Shown: piece by piece, positions 11,100-21,614 of the stretch
Layout of the letters: each line of letters opens with the position of its first letter
How positions within the stretch are numbered: position 1 is the first letter of the stretch
From: Fusarium oxysporum f. sp. lycopersici 4287
Lineage: Eukaryota > Ascomycota > Sordariomycetes > Hypocreales > Nectriaceae
DNA length: 64,000 bases
Assembly: GCF_000149955.1 (NCBI RefSeq)
Contig: NC_030987.1
Location: 3,689,138 to 3,753,137, forward strand
Reading direction: 5' to 3'
Made by a program: the position numbers and the translations under genes
The notes under the pieces: model-generated
The model's input: only the letters and a program-made list of their open reading frames with translations
What the model was told of the DNA's origin: nothing
Database searches by the model: none

Positions 11100-12597
11100 T
11101 TAAGCAGCATCGGCGCTGGCAGCGGGCTGGACAATCTTGGTGACCTGAGAGCCAGCACGGATGATGCGCTGACCGGCAGAGTCGTTCATGTAGGTAATAT
11201 CCTTGTTCTCGAACTGAGCACGCTTCCAGATCTCAACCTCGCAACCACCGCGGAGGACACCAACACGCATGGTAGACAGCAGGTTGTGGGCAGCGTTGGA
11301 GTGGAGATAGACACCACCGTTGAAGATAGCGGTAGCGTCCTTTCCGATGGCGGAGTTGATGAGGGCCTTGCCACCGGGGTGGTCCTTGATGAAGTCGGTA
11401 ACGTCGTGGATAACACCGGCAATGGCAACGAGACCCTTTCCAGCCTTGGCCTGGGCAACGAAGTCGTCCCAGTCAACAACGGGGAGCTGCTCAAGGGGAA
11501 TACCCCAGTCGAGTGTGGCACGCTTCTGGTCAAGCTTCTTCTGGAGCTGCTGGACACGGCCCTTCTCAATCTCGTTGGCACGGAACTCCTTCAGCTCATA
11601 AGCAAGACCAAGCTGCTTCCAGCACCAGATGCTCCACTTGGTAGGATCGTACTGCCACCACTCAATAGCGTTGCGGTAATCCGAAGGGAACTCGTGGTGG
11701 AAGTTGTGGTAACCCTCACCAAGGGTGACGAGAGCAGTGATGACGTGGTCACGGGGCGAGTTGCGATCATCGAAAGGCTGATCACCGAGCCAGTGGGCAA
11801 GAGAGTTGACACAGAAGGTGGCCTGCTGAACGAAGCAAACACGGAGGATACCAGCGTAGACGAGTCCACCCCACCAGTCACCCCAGCCAAGACCAGCGAC
11901 GAGAGCGGGGAAAGCGAGAGCCATGAAGAGAACGCACTTGATGTAGTTCTTGTGCTGCCAGACAACGACGGCGTCCTCGTTGAGATCGGTGATATCGGTA
12001 CGGCCCTGTCGCTTAGGGTTCTGCTTGAGGATCATCCAGCCCATGTGGGAATACATGAGACCCTTGCGAACGGAGTAGGGGTCCTTGTCGGTATCGGTAT
12101 AACGGTGGTGAACACGATGACCATATGACCACCATCGGATGGAACCCTGAACGGCGCCAGCACCGACAGCAGCGAGATAGATCTTGAGAGGGGTAGTGCC
12201 CTTGTAGGCAGAGTGAGACCAAAGTCGGTGGTAACCTGGTATTGTAAGTAACTGATCGATGGTATCCAGGTTTTGGATACAGTGCTTCATTGGGTGTTGA
12301 CTTACCAGCAGTGATGCCGAGACCAGTGTGAACATAGTAGAAGACAGCCCAAAGGGCAGTCTTGAGCTGAAGAGGAACCCAATAGGCGGAGATGAAGCCG
12401 GCCAAGGGAACGAAGATAACCAACGTGGTGTTGAGCCAGTTGATGTGCTGAGGCCAGTTGCTCCAGGTCATGGGAGTATCGGCAATATGGACCTTATTGG
12501 TATCCTTCTTGGCACCGCCAGCGCGGAGAGGAACATAGTCCTTGGTGCCATCAGGGAATGGCTGGGCATTCTTGCCCGCAGCAGTAGCTGTCGCCAT
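11100..12597 (-). CDS. OLE1: Stearoyl-CoA delta-9 desaturase with cytochrome b5 domain
   Basis: Two exons: 12597-12306 and 12235-11100, with a 70-nt intron (GTAAGT donor, CCAG acceptor), giving 475 residues. The three di-iron histidine boxes are present: HRLWSH (about 100-105), HRVHH (about 137-141) and HNFHH (about 273-277). Hydrophobic segments around residues 55-95 and 185-225 fit the four membrane helices of acyl-CoA desaturases. A C-terminal cytochrome b5 domain carries the heme-binding HPGG (about 382-385). The enzyme introduces the delta-9 double bond into palmitoyl- and stearoyl-CoA in the ER using electrons from its fused b5. Length and domain order match fungal Ole1. The intron falls directly before the first histidine box. 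Confidence 0.97.
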
Positions 12598-15500
12598 ATC
12601 GATTGAATTGTCGATTATAGGTTGGCGATGGCAAGTGTCTGTCGTCGACTCGAAGATATAGGAACCCAACACAGAGAACCACCAAGTTGATGGTTACTCG
12701 GATAAGTGAAGGGAAAACTGAACCTTTTTAGGATGAAGAGTATCCTAAACAAAGGGTGAAGGGTTTATAAGAGGGGAAAGGAACTGGAGGAGGTTGGTCG
12801 AGAAGTAGTTCTGGTTGGGGCGGAGGGCTCTAAAAGGACTTTATACTATCAGAGACAGACCCGAGCCGGAGCTGGGCGCAGGAAAGAATCGATTGAATTG
12901 GATGAGGACGAGGAAGCGGTAGAGACTGGGGAGGGGGGTGTAGTGGGCTTGGGAGGCGTGAGACAAGTGGAGGGTTGCAAGTGGAGGGTCCTAGTCTCAG
13001 GCCTTGTCCGGGCTGTTCTGCCTCCTTCTCAGCGGCGACAGAGACACCGAACAGCGCTTCTTCAGTGAGGGGGCAAAGAAAAATACAGGGCCTGGGTGGG
13101 ACCTCCGATTGACAATTAACCCTTGTTGTGGCGGCGAATTCAAGGTTGGTGAAGTAAAACGAAGCCGTTTTGGTCATCAAGAGCTGGGGTTTGTGTGAAT
13201 CGACTTCTCAAGCGAGGAGGCGGAGGCAAATGAAGACGATGGCATATGCCGATACAGAATCAGATGATGAATGACAACGAGGCCAGGTAAGCTCTTCCTT
13301 TCGACCAGAATGCGTGTCAGTTTTGAGTTGGGGAAGCTCAAGACAAAGTTGGGGCAAGCTTGTATTCTGTTGACGTCTGACTGATAGGCCTTTACGATCG
13401 TGTCTAAGTCGTCATGACGCTTCGAACCTCGGCGATCTGAGATATTCTTTGCTTGTGAAGATTGATGAGGATGAAGCAAATGGAATGCTACTATCCATTC
13501 AAACAGGCCTATGCTATCTGTGGTTGTATCGAGTTGTGAGTGAGGTTGAATCTGGCGTATTATGTCACACACGCCTGCCGTCTCCCTATCAAAGGGGGAA
13601 AAATTCCATTGGGGCGGGCGGACCAAGAAAAGGCAACAGCAGCTCCCGTCGCTTCCCGGCAACCTAACCCTCTTGATCAATGGAGGCGCTTACACATCAT
13701 GAATTCAGGGACTTGTCTGTACAGTACAGTGCTGAACCCTTCGCTGATATGGACAATTGTGAATTCAACCATTATCAGGAGTTTTGATATTGGGCTGAGC
13801 GAGTTGCAGGACTTGTTGGAGGTAGTTGAGCATGTTGGCGTTTCAATTGGTTGAAACTGATATCAATTGGTTGTGTCATTGTCTTCTAGAAGTCAAAACT
13901 GAACCTGTCACAACAGCTGCTGTAAGTGATTCACATCAACCTTTGACAAGCACTGTAATTCAGATGACCATACCTCCAACAACTTACGATGTATATCTCA
14001 TCTAACTCCCCGCTCTCCATCTCGAGTTACCGAGATCTTCCTTATGCCCTGTCAGTTAGACGAAGCAATGATGCCAGTAATCAGCCCACGATAGCTAAGG
14101 TAGCGTACAATGAATAGGCGATTCATTGTGTTGAAATTCTATCGGCCTTTCTCCGCAAATACAAGATCAACTGGGCGACGTCTGCTCGGACAGATACTGG
14201 GTCTTGTAGCTGGGACGAAAGGTCGACGTCGACCTGATCGCTCCTTCCCTCAACCTTTTTTGCTTCCCCAACAACTTTTTGGCGGCTCCAATCAAGTGTG
14301 GGGCTCGGCTGGGCGCCCGGGTACCGTTTGGGTACCCCTGCCACTGACGAAGTACCTCGTCACCCATTTTTGAGTTTGAGAGTACTTCTATTTCTAGGGA
14401 CGGCACATCTACATCTAGCCCTGCAAGAGGCAACGCGCCAGTGCATGTCTTCCATGCAGGGGAGCTCACACGAAAAACCCGGAGCCGCCTGAGCTTCGAG
14501 ACTGAGACTGGATCTAAGTCAAGCCTCAAGAAAGAAAAAAAAAAGGAAAAAAAAAAAACAGAAGAAAATATGCTGAGTCCACATCTCCACTGATTTGTTA
14601 GAGGCGATGCTATTTGCCGAAGTCGATTGTGGGATCTCGCATGGCATGATTGAAAAAGCCCCGATCTATTGGAGGTCATCGATATCCAAGGCGTTTTGTT
14701 GGTAGATGGACTTTTAGACGTTGATGACGATGAGGGTGGACAGTATCACAAACGAAACGATACAGGCCAAGACAGGCACACGAAAATATGTTGCATTGAC
14801 AGTTGAAGTGGCGAATTGATCCCGATTGAGCTGTCGATATGTAGTAAATCACTTCAATTCTGGTTGAGCACCGTTTGAGAACCGGGCATGCCGAGGCTCG
14901 TTCCCGTCTGCTTTGACGTAGGCACACACACACACTCACTCGCAGTCACACGCTTATCTCAAAGATCTAGCATCAGTCAGTGCCAGTCAATGCACAGTTC
15001 TCACTGTACAGTGCATGCCTCTCAAATCTTGATAGGGATCCTTGGCCAACCTCACCTCACATTTTGATATTATAACTACAATGTCCGCCAAATCCCGAGT
15101 TATCATGCCATGTGCTCGAGCTATAGGGGTCTAATTGAGAACGTCATATGATTCTCATTCCGAGATTCATCAGATTGTGAATATTGTCAATTGTTGAATC
15201 CCAATGCAAAGAACAGCAAAATGGACCTCCAACATATCAGCCCTATCGCGACTTCAGGGTTCGTTCCTAATCCCAATACAACCTCTCTTCCCCCAGATCG
15301 AACGATACCTCGGCCCATTTGGCTGTTTACTGACATGACTTGTCCATTTGAGGGGTCTCGGTTTCTAGACTCTCTCGGTTACTCTTTTACCGTGCTCCGA
15401 GTCCGAATGGAATGGGATTGTCGATTCCATTCAGAGTCAGTCCCGTTCTCCCGAGCTCCAGCTGCCCTGAGCAGGGATAGTACGTACCTTTTATACCCCT

Positions 15501-15840
15501 GGTTCATTCTCCCCAGTTTCCCCAACAGAAACACAAAGATCGGGATTCGCCAAGCTTAAGCGGCTCCACATTCGCCTCCAACTTCAAAGTTGCAGTTCAA
15601 TGTTGGCCTTATTTCTCCGTTATCATCAATCAAAATTCAGGCAGAGGAAAATTCGACCCTCGACCCCCACAGTCATTCGTCCATCACAGATCATCTCACG
15701 TGATGTTAAACGTCAAGTTTGTTGATGGGTTCTAGAACAATTCTAAAGCTATATGCAAAACAACATACTCCTTACAGCATAGCCCATTTATCGTAACGAT
15801 TTCATACAGCGCCCTATACTTGAGTTTTCCCCCCAGGCCT
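12598..15840. other. Gene-poor region with simple repeats
   Basis: About 3.2 kb upstream of OLE1. It should include the OLE1 promoter next to 12598. Visible features are a purine-rich A tract (about 14531-14559), a short CA repeat (14922-14935), and a perfect palindrome CACTGTACAGTG at about 15002-15013. Open frames of 60-170 codons occur on both strands but overlap each other, lack good starts and resemble nothing I know. No gene is called. Confidence 0.45.
14531..14559. repeat. A-rich homopurine tract
   Basis: Runs of A interrupted by a few G, in a gene-poor region; simple sequence. Confidence 0.8.
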
Positions 15841-15847
15841 CACGATG

Positions 15848-15910
15848 TTATCCTAAGCCTTATGATAATTCTCGTCAAATTTACGATAAGACTCCTAAAG
15901 ATTAGGATAA
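15848..15910. repeat. Inverted repeat TTATCCTAA ... TTAGGATAA
   Basis: TTATCCTAA at 15848-15856 is mirrored by TTAGGATAA at 15902-15910. A related pair, ATCCTAAGC then TTAGGATAAG, occurs at 17356-17375, so similar motifs flank the decayed coding segment in between. This could be the remains of mobile-element ends, but no target-site duplication is established. Confidence 0.5.
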
Positions 15911-16059
15911 GATGTTTCATAGCTCATTTGTTCAGATGCGCTTTTCAAGCTGCAGCATCTTCGTAAACTATACAACAAGATTGTCGCGTAACTGATAAGC
16001 TATTAGTAGCGCAGTCTTCTTTATTGCTAAGTCTCGATACTTCGGCATCAATGGCAGCA

Positions 16060-17325
16060 TTAAGAAGAGAGCCATTTGTTCAGTTCCCGCTTGTTGAACT
16101 TGGCCTTTTTGACAGGATGGTTTGGACAAATGGCCTGGTACTTCTCGCGCCAGGTTTCATGGGCAGATTCGAGATGAGAGATTACTTTCGTATCATCAGT
16201 GCGTTTAGCAATATTCATGAACTCTTTCATGATAGGTGGTGACCCCGGTTCATGGCCATCGACCTTGATTGCAACGTCCATCTATCACTACCCATTGAAA
16301 GTGGCTTCGTCCATTGCGCGATACTGGGGCTAACCAGTCAGGGTCCCGTAGTTCTGGGCGGTGTTCATGTATAACATGACGATATATGTCTCTCATCCAC
16401 CGATTGTAATCTGATAGCTTGTCAGATGCTGCCTTGATGCAGTTTTTTCAGTAACTGTAGTATTGATGTCTTATAGAGATTCTGGTTGAGTCCCAGGTAG
16501 AAGGAGGGCTTCTAGCCTCTCTTTATTCTCTCTATAGAAGTCTGCTGAAGTATAGCTGATATGTGTAGTGATCGGCGCAGTGCGCTGGCGAGGTTCTAGA
16601 GTCGTTGCTACAGGAGGTTGAAGCATATAAGCCGCCAGGTTGCGTTCCCGACTTGCAATCGTGGTGAGCCCTGGGATCAAGCAGTTGGGTCGAACCCCAA
16701 CGCAAATGGCTCTAGTAGTTGTGTTTTCTGCAAAAAGGCTAATGGCATGACCTGTATATTGGAAGACCGACTCCGAGCTTAGTGTTATAATGCTAGTAGA
16801 GCGTAAATCATCGCCGATGCGTCTGATGACTCGCAGTGCAATAACTGCAAGCGCAGCACGTGTAGACCACGTTCATAAGGCTTCAGGGAATATTGCATCA
16901 TTTGTTGAGATCTCGCGAAGGGTGTTGGTAGCATCTCTACTTACCCCCAGCTCGACCACTCCGTGGCGTAGGTAATCCGCGTGGTCTTCATCTTTTGCGA
17001 TAGCTGCTGCGATGCAGCGTCGGTGAATTGGATCCTCGAGATCGCATCGCATAAGCGGAAACATGTATATACCAGCTTCTCCTAGAAGCTGGAGTTTAGA
17101 TCATTTGAAGGTGTTGTGATGACCTCATTTCAGAGCTCATTAATAGCCTCACCCTCAGTATCGACAGGCTCTGCTTCAATGAGCTTGCGCGGTATGTCCT
17201 CTCGGAGAAGCTGGTCTACTGTTTCGCGTAGTGCATATAGTGCACGTCTATACCGGGCAGGGCTCGGACTGATCAGTAGAACGGCGTGCCCATGTCCCGC
17301 GGGGCGAACGTTCTATTCTCATCTC
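16060..17325 (-). pseudogene. Decayed coding sequence, unknown family
   Basis: On the minus strand a protein-like reading can be followed with breaks. From about 17320: GHAVLLISPSPARYRRALYA and then RETVDQLLREDIPRKLIEAE, running into a TGA at 17132-17130. A frame change follows, then a long stretch (about 17080-16474) with segments such as DPIHRRCIAAAIAKDEDHAD and THISYTSADFYRENKERLEA, interrupted by one TGA just after FPEAL. In other frames comes YNRWMRDIYRHVIHEHRPEL (about 16400) and finally KFNKRELNKWLSS before a stop at 16060. Several frame changes and nonsense codons over 1.3 kb indicate a dead gene. I do not recognise the family. AT-rich inverted repeats lie on both sides. Confidence 0.6.
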
Positions 17326-17355
17326 CTAACCTCATGTAAAGATTTAGAGGGTACG

Positions 17356-17425
17356 ATCCTAAGCTTTAGGATAAGAAGTCGAAACTTAGACTTAGATCCT
17401 CTAACGTCACCCTATTTTAGAGGAT
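17356..17425. repeat. AT-rich inverted repeats
   Basis: ATCCTAAGC followed at once by TTTAGGATAAG (17356-17375), then a perfect 9-bp inverted pair ATCCTCTAA (17396-17404) and TTAGAGGAT (17417-17425). The first pair resembles the one at 15848-15910 on the other side of the relic. Confidence 0.55.
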
Positions 17426-17769
17426 ACTATCACAAGACTTCTGATGGCAAGCTCAAAGCTTAGGTTTTCTGTTGACCTCATTCTGGTTATCGATATTGGC
17501 TACGCAAACTGTGCGGTTGCTCTCTCAAATTTCGGTTGTACGAAACGGCGGCATGAGATTGTGCATGCGAACGCACTTGCGATGCCTGTTCAGGTATTGC
17601 TTATCTTGCTGTGTTGTAAACCCTTGGTATGAGGTGAAGTTGTTTGAGAAGCCCTCATACCAAAGAGCAGGTTCTCAGTTGATTATACTGGATATTGCGA
17701 TGAACTAGAGATCTTGGGTAATTTATAACAGAACCGAATGTAAGAAGTGGCTCCGACGAGCGAAACTAC

Positions 17770-18398
17770 ACAATCACCACATTCTGAGCCAGCTTTTGAA
17801 ACCATCCTCTATGGTCACCGGGCTACAAGTGGTAGCAAGCCAGTTGTACTTTCTCACGATAGCGATCACGGCCAAGGTGGTGCTGCAGCCTCGGTAATAT
17901 GTTTGTGCAGGTGACATTTCAGGGCGCCTCGTCAGCTTGAAGCTTGACTTGTCAACTAGGTCGCAGCGAAAGATGTAGCAATGCATGCGAGGTCGCTGAC
18001 GTGTCGAACATCGAGGTGAACTAGATCTTCAGTCTAACCTTTTTTCTCGTTCCAGACTCGACGTAGCAGGCGGAGAGCAACAAAGTAGAGACACAAGACA
18101 ACAGAACCTGTCAAGGCGCCACCCGCAGAGCAAGCATCTCAGAGGTCAATGATCTCTGGTTCTTTCTTGGTGTTGGCTCTGCCCCAGTCGGAGAAGGTCT
18201 CGTCGTGGAGGATATGAGTCGATTTGAATTCCTGGATTAGCTTGTGTAGCAGGCACGCGTTCTTGATATCTTCGCAAACCCCTCGCACAAGACGATAGCA
18301 CGCATGGATAACTCGAATACAGCATTCCTATGGAACGTCCGCCGTATTGGGCTGTTTGTGTCGATAACTCGGAGGTCCTCGAAATCGAGAATCTGTCT
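17770..18398 (-). pseudogene. Second decayed coding sequence, with a membrane segment
   Basis: Reading the minus strand from about 18398: ILDFEDLRVIDTNSPIRRTF and HRNAVFELSMR, then a frame change near 18300 into CYRLVRGVCEDIKNACLLHK and SDWGRANTKKEPEIIDL, a TGA, and in the same frame a hydrophobic stretch (ALTGSVVLCLYFVALRLLRR) ending in a basic WNEKKG. Further down (18030-17770) shorter protein-like pieces occur in all three frames with several stops. Composition is clearly protein-like, so this is most likely a degraded gene for a membrane-associated protein. The family is not recognised. It may or may not belong to the same original locus as the relic at 16060-17325. Confidence 0.5.
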
Positions 18399-18660
18399 CT
18401 CTCTGGTCGGTTATAGAAAGAATATGCATAGAAAAGCTAAACAGAAATCGATTATTATGCTATGCACACGTAGGAAGGTAATTGTACCAGAACTGAGTAT
18501 ATATTTCGATCAACAGTATTTATATTTGCGCCCTATTATGCAAAATGCCTGCCTATATCCCGCTAAAAACATATGAAACAAACATAGTAAAGTATAGCAT
18601 AGTCAATACAAATGGATTCAAACTCAACCTTCATCAAACCATGTCGTTCATAGACATTCA
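18399..18660. other. AT-rich spacer
   Basis: Short AT-rich stretch between the relic and the 3' end of the kinase-like gene; nothing else seen. Confidence 0.4.
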
Positions 18661-21614
18661 TTAGAGTCCGGACGGACAGTTCGCGCCCTTGGACACGTCG
18701 TCAGTCATATTCTCTTCTTTCGTCGGTTCATCGTGAGTCAATAAGTGTGAGATCTGAATCTCCGGTACAGATTTAGTGCCTTCGACACCCCCCTCGGTCA
18801 CCTTTCCATTCTCTCGGTTGTCTGCTTTCCCTGCTATCATCTCTTTCTCCATTGTAGCTTGATCGGTTCCAGGTACTGTGGACCCTTGCTTTTCTGCCGC
18901 GTTTTGTTCCGCATCCAGTTCTGCTTTTGTGTTTGGCTCCTCAGAGACGTCCCTCTCGTTTGCAGACGTCGTCTGATGATCCTCTGTTTTGCCCCCTTCT
19001 TGTAGCATTTGAGTCTCTTGGCTGTCGTTCTTCTTGGGTAGTCCCTCCAATGTGTTTCCTGTTTCCTGATACAAGGCTTGCGCCTCTTTGGTTTCTTCAC
19101 CTCCAACATCTTCTCCTTTTTCTGCTGACAAAAGACTTTTTTCTCCGTTCGCCCTTTCTCCCGGTGCATCCTCCTTGGTGTCTTGCGCGCCATCCCGTAT
19201 CACTGTGCCGTTGTCTCCAGGAGTGACATTCCCCGACTGTGTTGAGCCGGGTGCTGATTCGTTGTACGTTATTCCTGTATTATCCTCGTTGCCGCTGCTC
19301 GCGAATTCTCCTTGGCCTGCATGAACCTTGTCAACTTTCGCGATGGCAATGGCATGCAAATCATCTCCTAAATCCACACCTCGGGTTGGGCTTGGAGTTG
19401 AAGTCGAAGTAGCTGGGGTCTCATGCCTTTCCAAAGCCGAGTCGGGAGCCGTGAGTGCATCCGAGTCGATGAGTCCTAACTTGTTGGCAGTAGGCGTTTC
19501 GTCAAGTGGTGTTCCTTCAGGTCCCACATCACTGTAAGATGAAGGTATATTCCGATTCGCTGCCCAGGCAGCAATGTCGTATAGGCCGCGGGGCGAATTG
19601 TATTCATCACAATTACTCGGCAACGGGCTCGGGGGAGAGCGTCCGCGCGTGTAGTAATATGGTTCGTATCTGACAGGACTTGTTTCCGCACCGGGTTGAT
19701 TCACGTACGACCAGTCGTTAGGGGGTTCGACCGTCCTGATTTGTGGAAGGTTGTCTGGATGATATCCATCAACGAGATATTGATGCAAGGTGTAGCCTTC
19801 GTCAATTATCGACTCGGGGGGGTTCAGTTGTCCAGTCTCTTCGCTTTCCCTTTGCCGAGGGAACATCTCTAACAGAGCAGACGCCTGAAGTCGCATGCGC
19901 GGGTCATTGCTCAAACAGACTTCTGCCATTTGTCGATACCAGTCCGGGATATTTACTTCGGGGCCAAGTATCAGCGGTCGCCCCTGTGCTTCTGGCTCAT
20001 CTTCCTGCGTTGCTAAAGCCCACAACACCATTCCAAGTTGGTATAGATCCGATTTGACGCCGATGTACATGGTGATGCGCTGGTTACTCTCAATGAGAGG
20101 TGTTGCTTCCGGAGGTTCCCAGCCTACTGGACATCCCCTTCTGTTGATGTCGATGATCTTCGCGTCGCCATAACCATCTATAACGATGTTCGATAGTGTG
20201 AAGTCTCCTTGCACAAATCCTGACTCGTGAATGTCAGACAGCCCTTCCACGATCTGTCGGGCCCATCTTTCTCTCGTCGCCCAAGGCAGATCGTAGTCAC
20301 CATCTTTGCAATGCTCGTAGATGACGTCGATAAGAGCTCCTTGATCCGCATAGTTGATAAGAAGACCCTTGACATTCTGATCTTGATCATCCACAACCAC
20401 ACCGTAGAAGTGGATGACATTGCGTGAGGATCTTAAAGCATTGAGGGCATTGATTTCATACAGAAATTCGTCTATGGTATCAGGACTTGGAATCTCCTTT
20501 TTGATGAGCGTGTGACCGTTGACATTGACTTTATAAACAAATCCTGACATGTGGGATTCAAAAGTGATGTCTCTTTCTCGAATGCGGCGGCAACCCAAAT
20601 GCTTGATTTGGGCAACAGTGGGATATTGTATAATTTCCTGTATATCATTAGCTTGATCTTAGTAAGTCTATCGTAAATACCGACATTGCCATCCTCAACT
20701 ACGTGTACATGAAGCCTTCCATCTGTTGTTTGAAGCTTCAAATTTGTTACAGTGTCATAAAATTGAATGTCCCTCAAGCTTTCCCTGATCGCCTCATAAA
20801 TTTTTGCACTCTTCTCTCGTTGGTAATGCGTGTTGATCAAATCCATTTCCAGGGAGTTTGGTGGCGCATCTCGATAATCAAGCGAGATCGTTACACGCCG
20901 CCAAAGGTGATCACGCTCACGATACGTAACGAAGAACTTTTCCCTCTTTGACCGGTCTCGGAAGTGCATACTGAGATTCAGTATCCATGTCTTCTCGAGC
21001 TCTTCGTGGATTATAGCGTCGTACTGGGATGCTGTTATCGAACGAGTGTCAGACAAGGTGTCTTGTGCTGGACACTCGTCCGCAAGGGTCATCTCCTCAT
21101 CCGGGTGCAGTATTCCATCAGCAGGTTCCCTAGGCGGCTCATCTGTAACATCACTGACGGATATAGAGGGGACAAATCGGGGTATTTCGTCCTGGGGGGA
21201 GCCGAGAAAACTTGGGGCGCTGACACGAGGGTTGGTTGCGGGCTGCGAGGCTGACGGTGATCGTGGTCTGTAAGAGCGTCGGTCCATAGACACAGCTCGT
21301 CTTTCATCTGGAGTTGGCTCAATAGGCGACAGGTTAGTCCTCCTTTCTGACACTTGGCGCTTGAATGTCTGCGCCCGAGGTAGTCCAGGCACAACCCTTC
21401 GAGACATTCGGCGAATCAACCCGCCTTTATCAAGGTCAGCCGAGTCGACCTCATGCTGAGGGCTCTTTGGCTGCTCTGTAGGTTTACATGGCGTATTACT
21501 GCCACTCTGTCTACCAAAGAGCTTTCGAAAAAATCCCTGAGTACCGGACAATGCATTTGTTTGTGAGCGAAGCGTTTGCGGTGGCTCGGACGCTATTACG
21601 CCGGCCTGAGCCAT
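18661..21614 (-). CDS. Kinase-like protein with degenerate DFG motif, disordered tail
   Basis: Two exons: 21614 to about 20685 and 20637-18661, about 968 residues. The acceptor (ATACAG at 20638) is clear; the donor is uncertain: GTCGGT at 20684 gives the smoothest protein (HVHVVEDGN then EIIQYPTVAQIKHLG), while GTAGTT at 20702 is also in frame. Residues 1-200 are basic and disordered. The second exon encodes a protein-kinase fold: the beta-3 lysine may lie in TLIKKEIP, the catalytic loop is GFVQGDFTLSNIVI (HRD reduced to QGD, Asp and Asn kept), the DFG position reads DIN in AKIIDINRRG, and WEPPEA stands in for APE. The last 350 residues are acidic and rich in Glu, Thr and Gly. Activity is doubtful; fungal kinase-like expansions often look like this. 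Substrates are unknown. Confidence 0.8.

Noticed and set aside
11091..12128. 345-codon plus-strand frame opposite OLE1
   Set aside because: It is the complement of the well-supported desaturase and reflects its codon bias.
13177..14679. Several 90-170-codon frames on both strands upstream of OLE1
   Set aside because: They overlap one another, cross simple repeats and look like no known protein.
16681..16720. T-arm-like sequence on the minus strand (GTTGGGGTTCGACCCAAC)
   Set aside because: No acceptor stem, D-arm or anticodon arm at the right distance; it lies within the decayed coding frame, so the match is likely chance.
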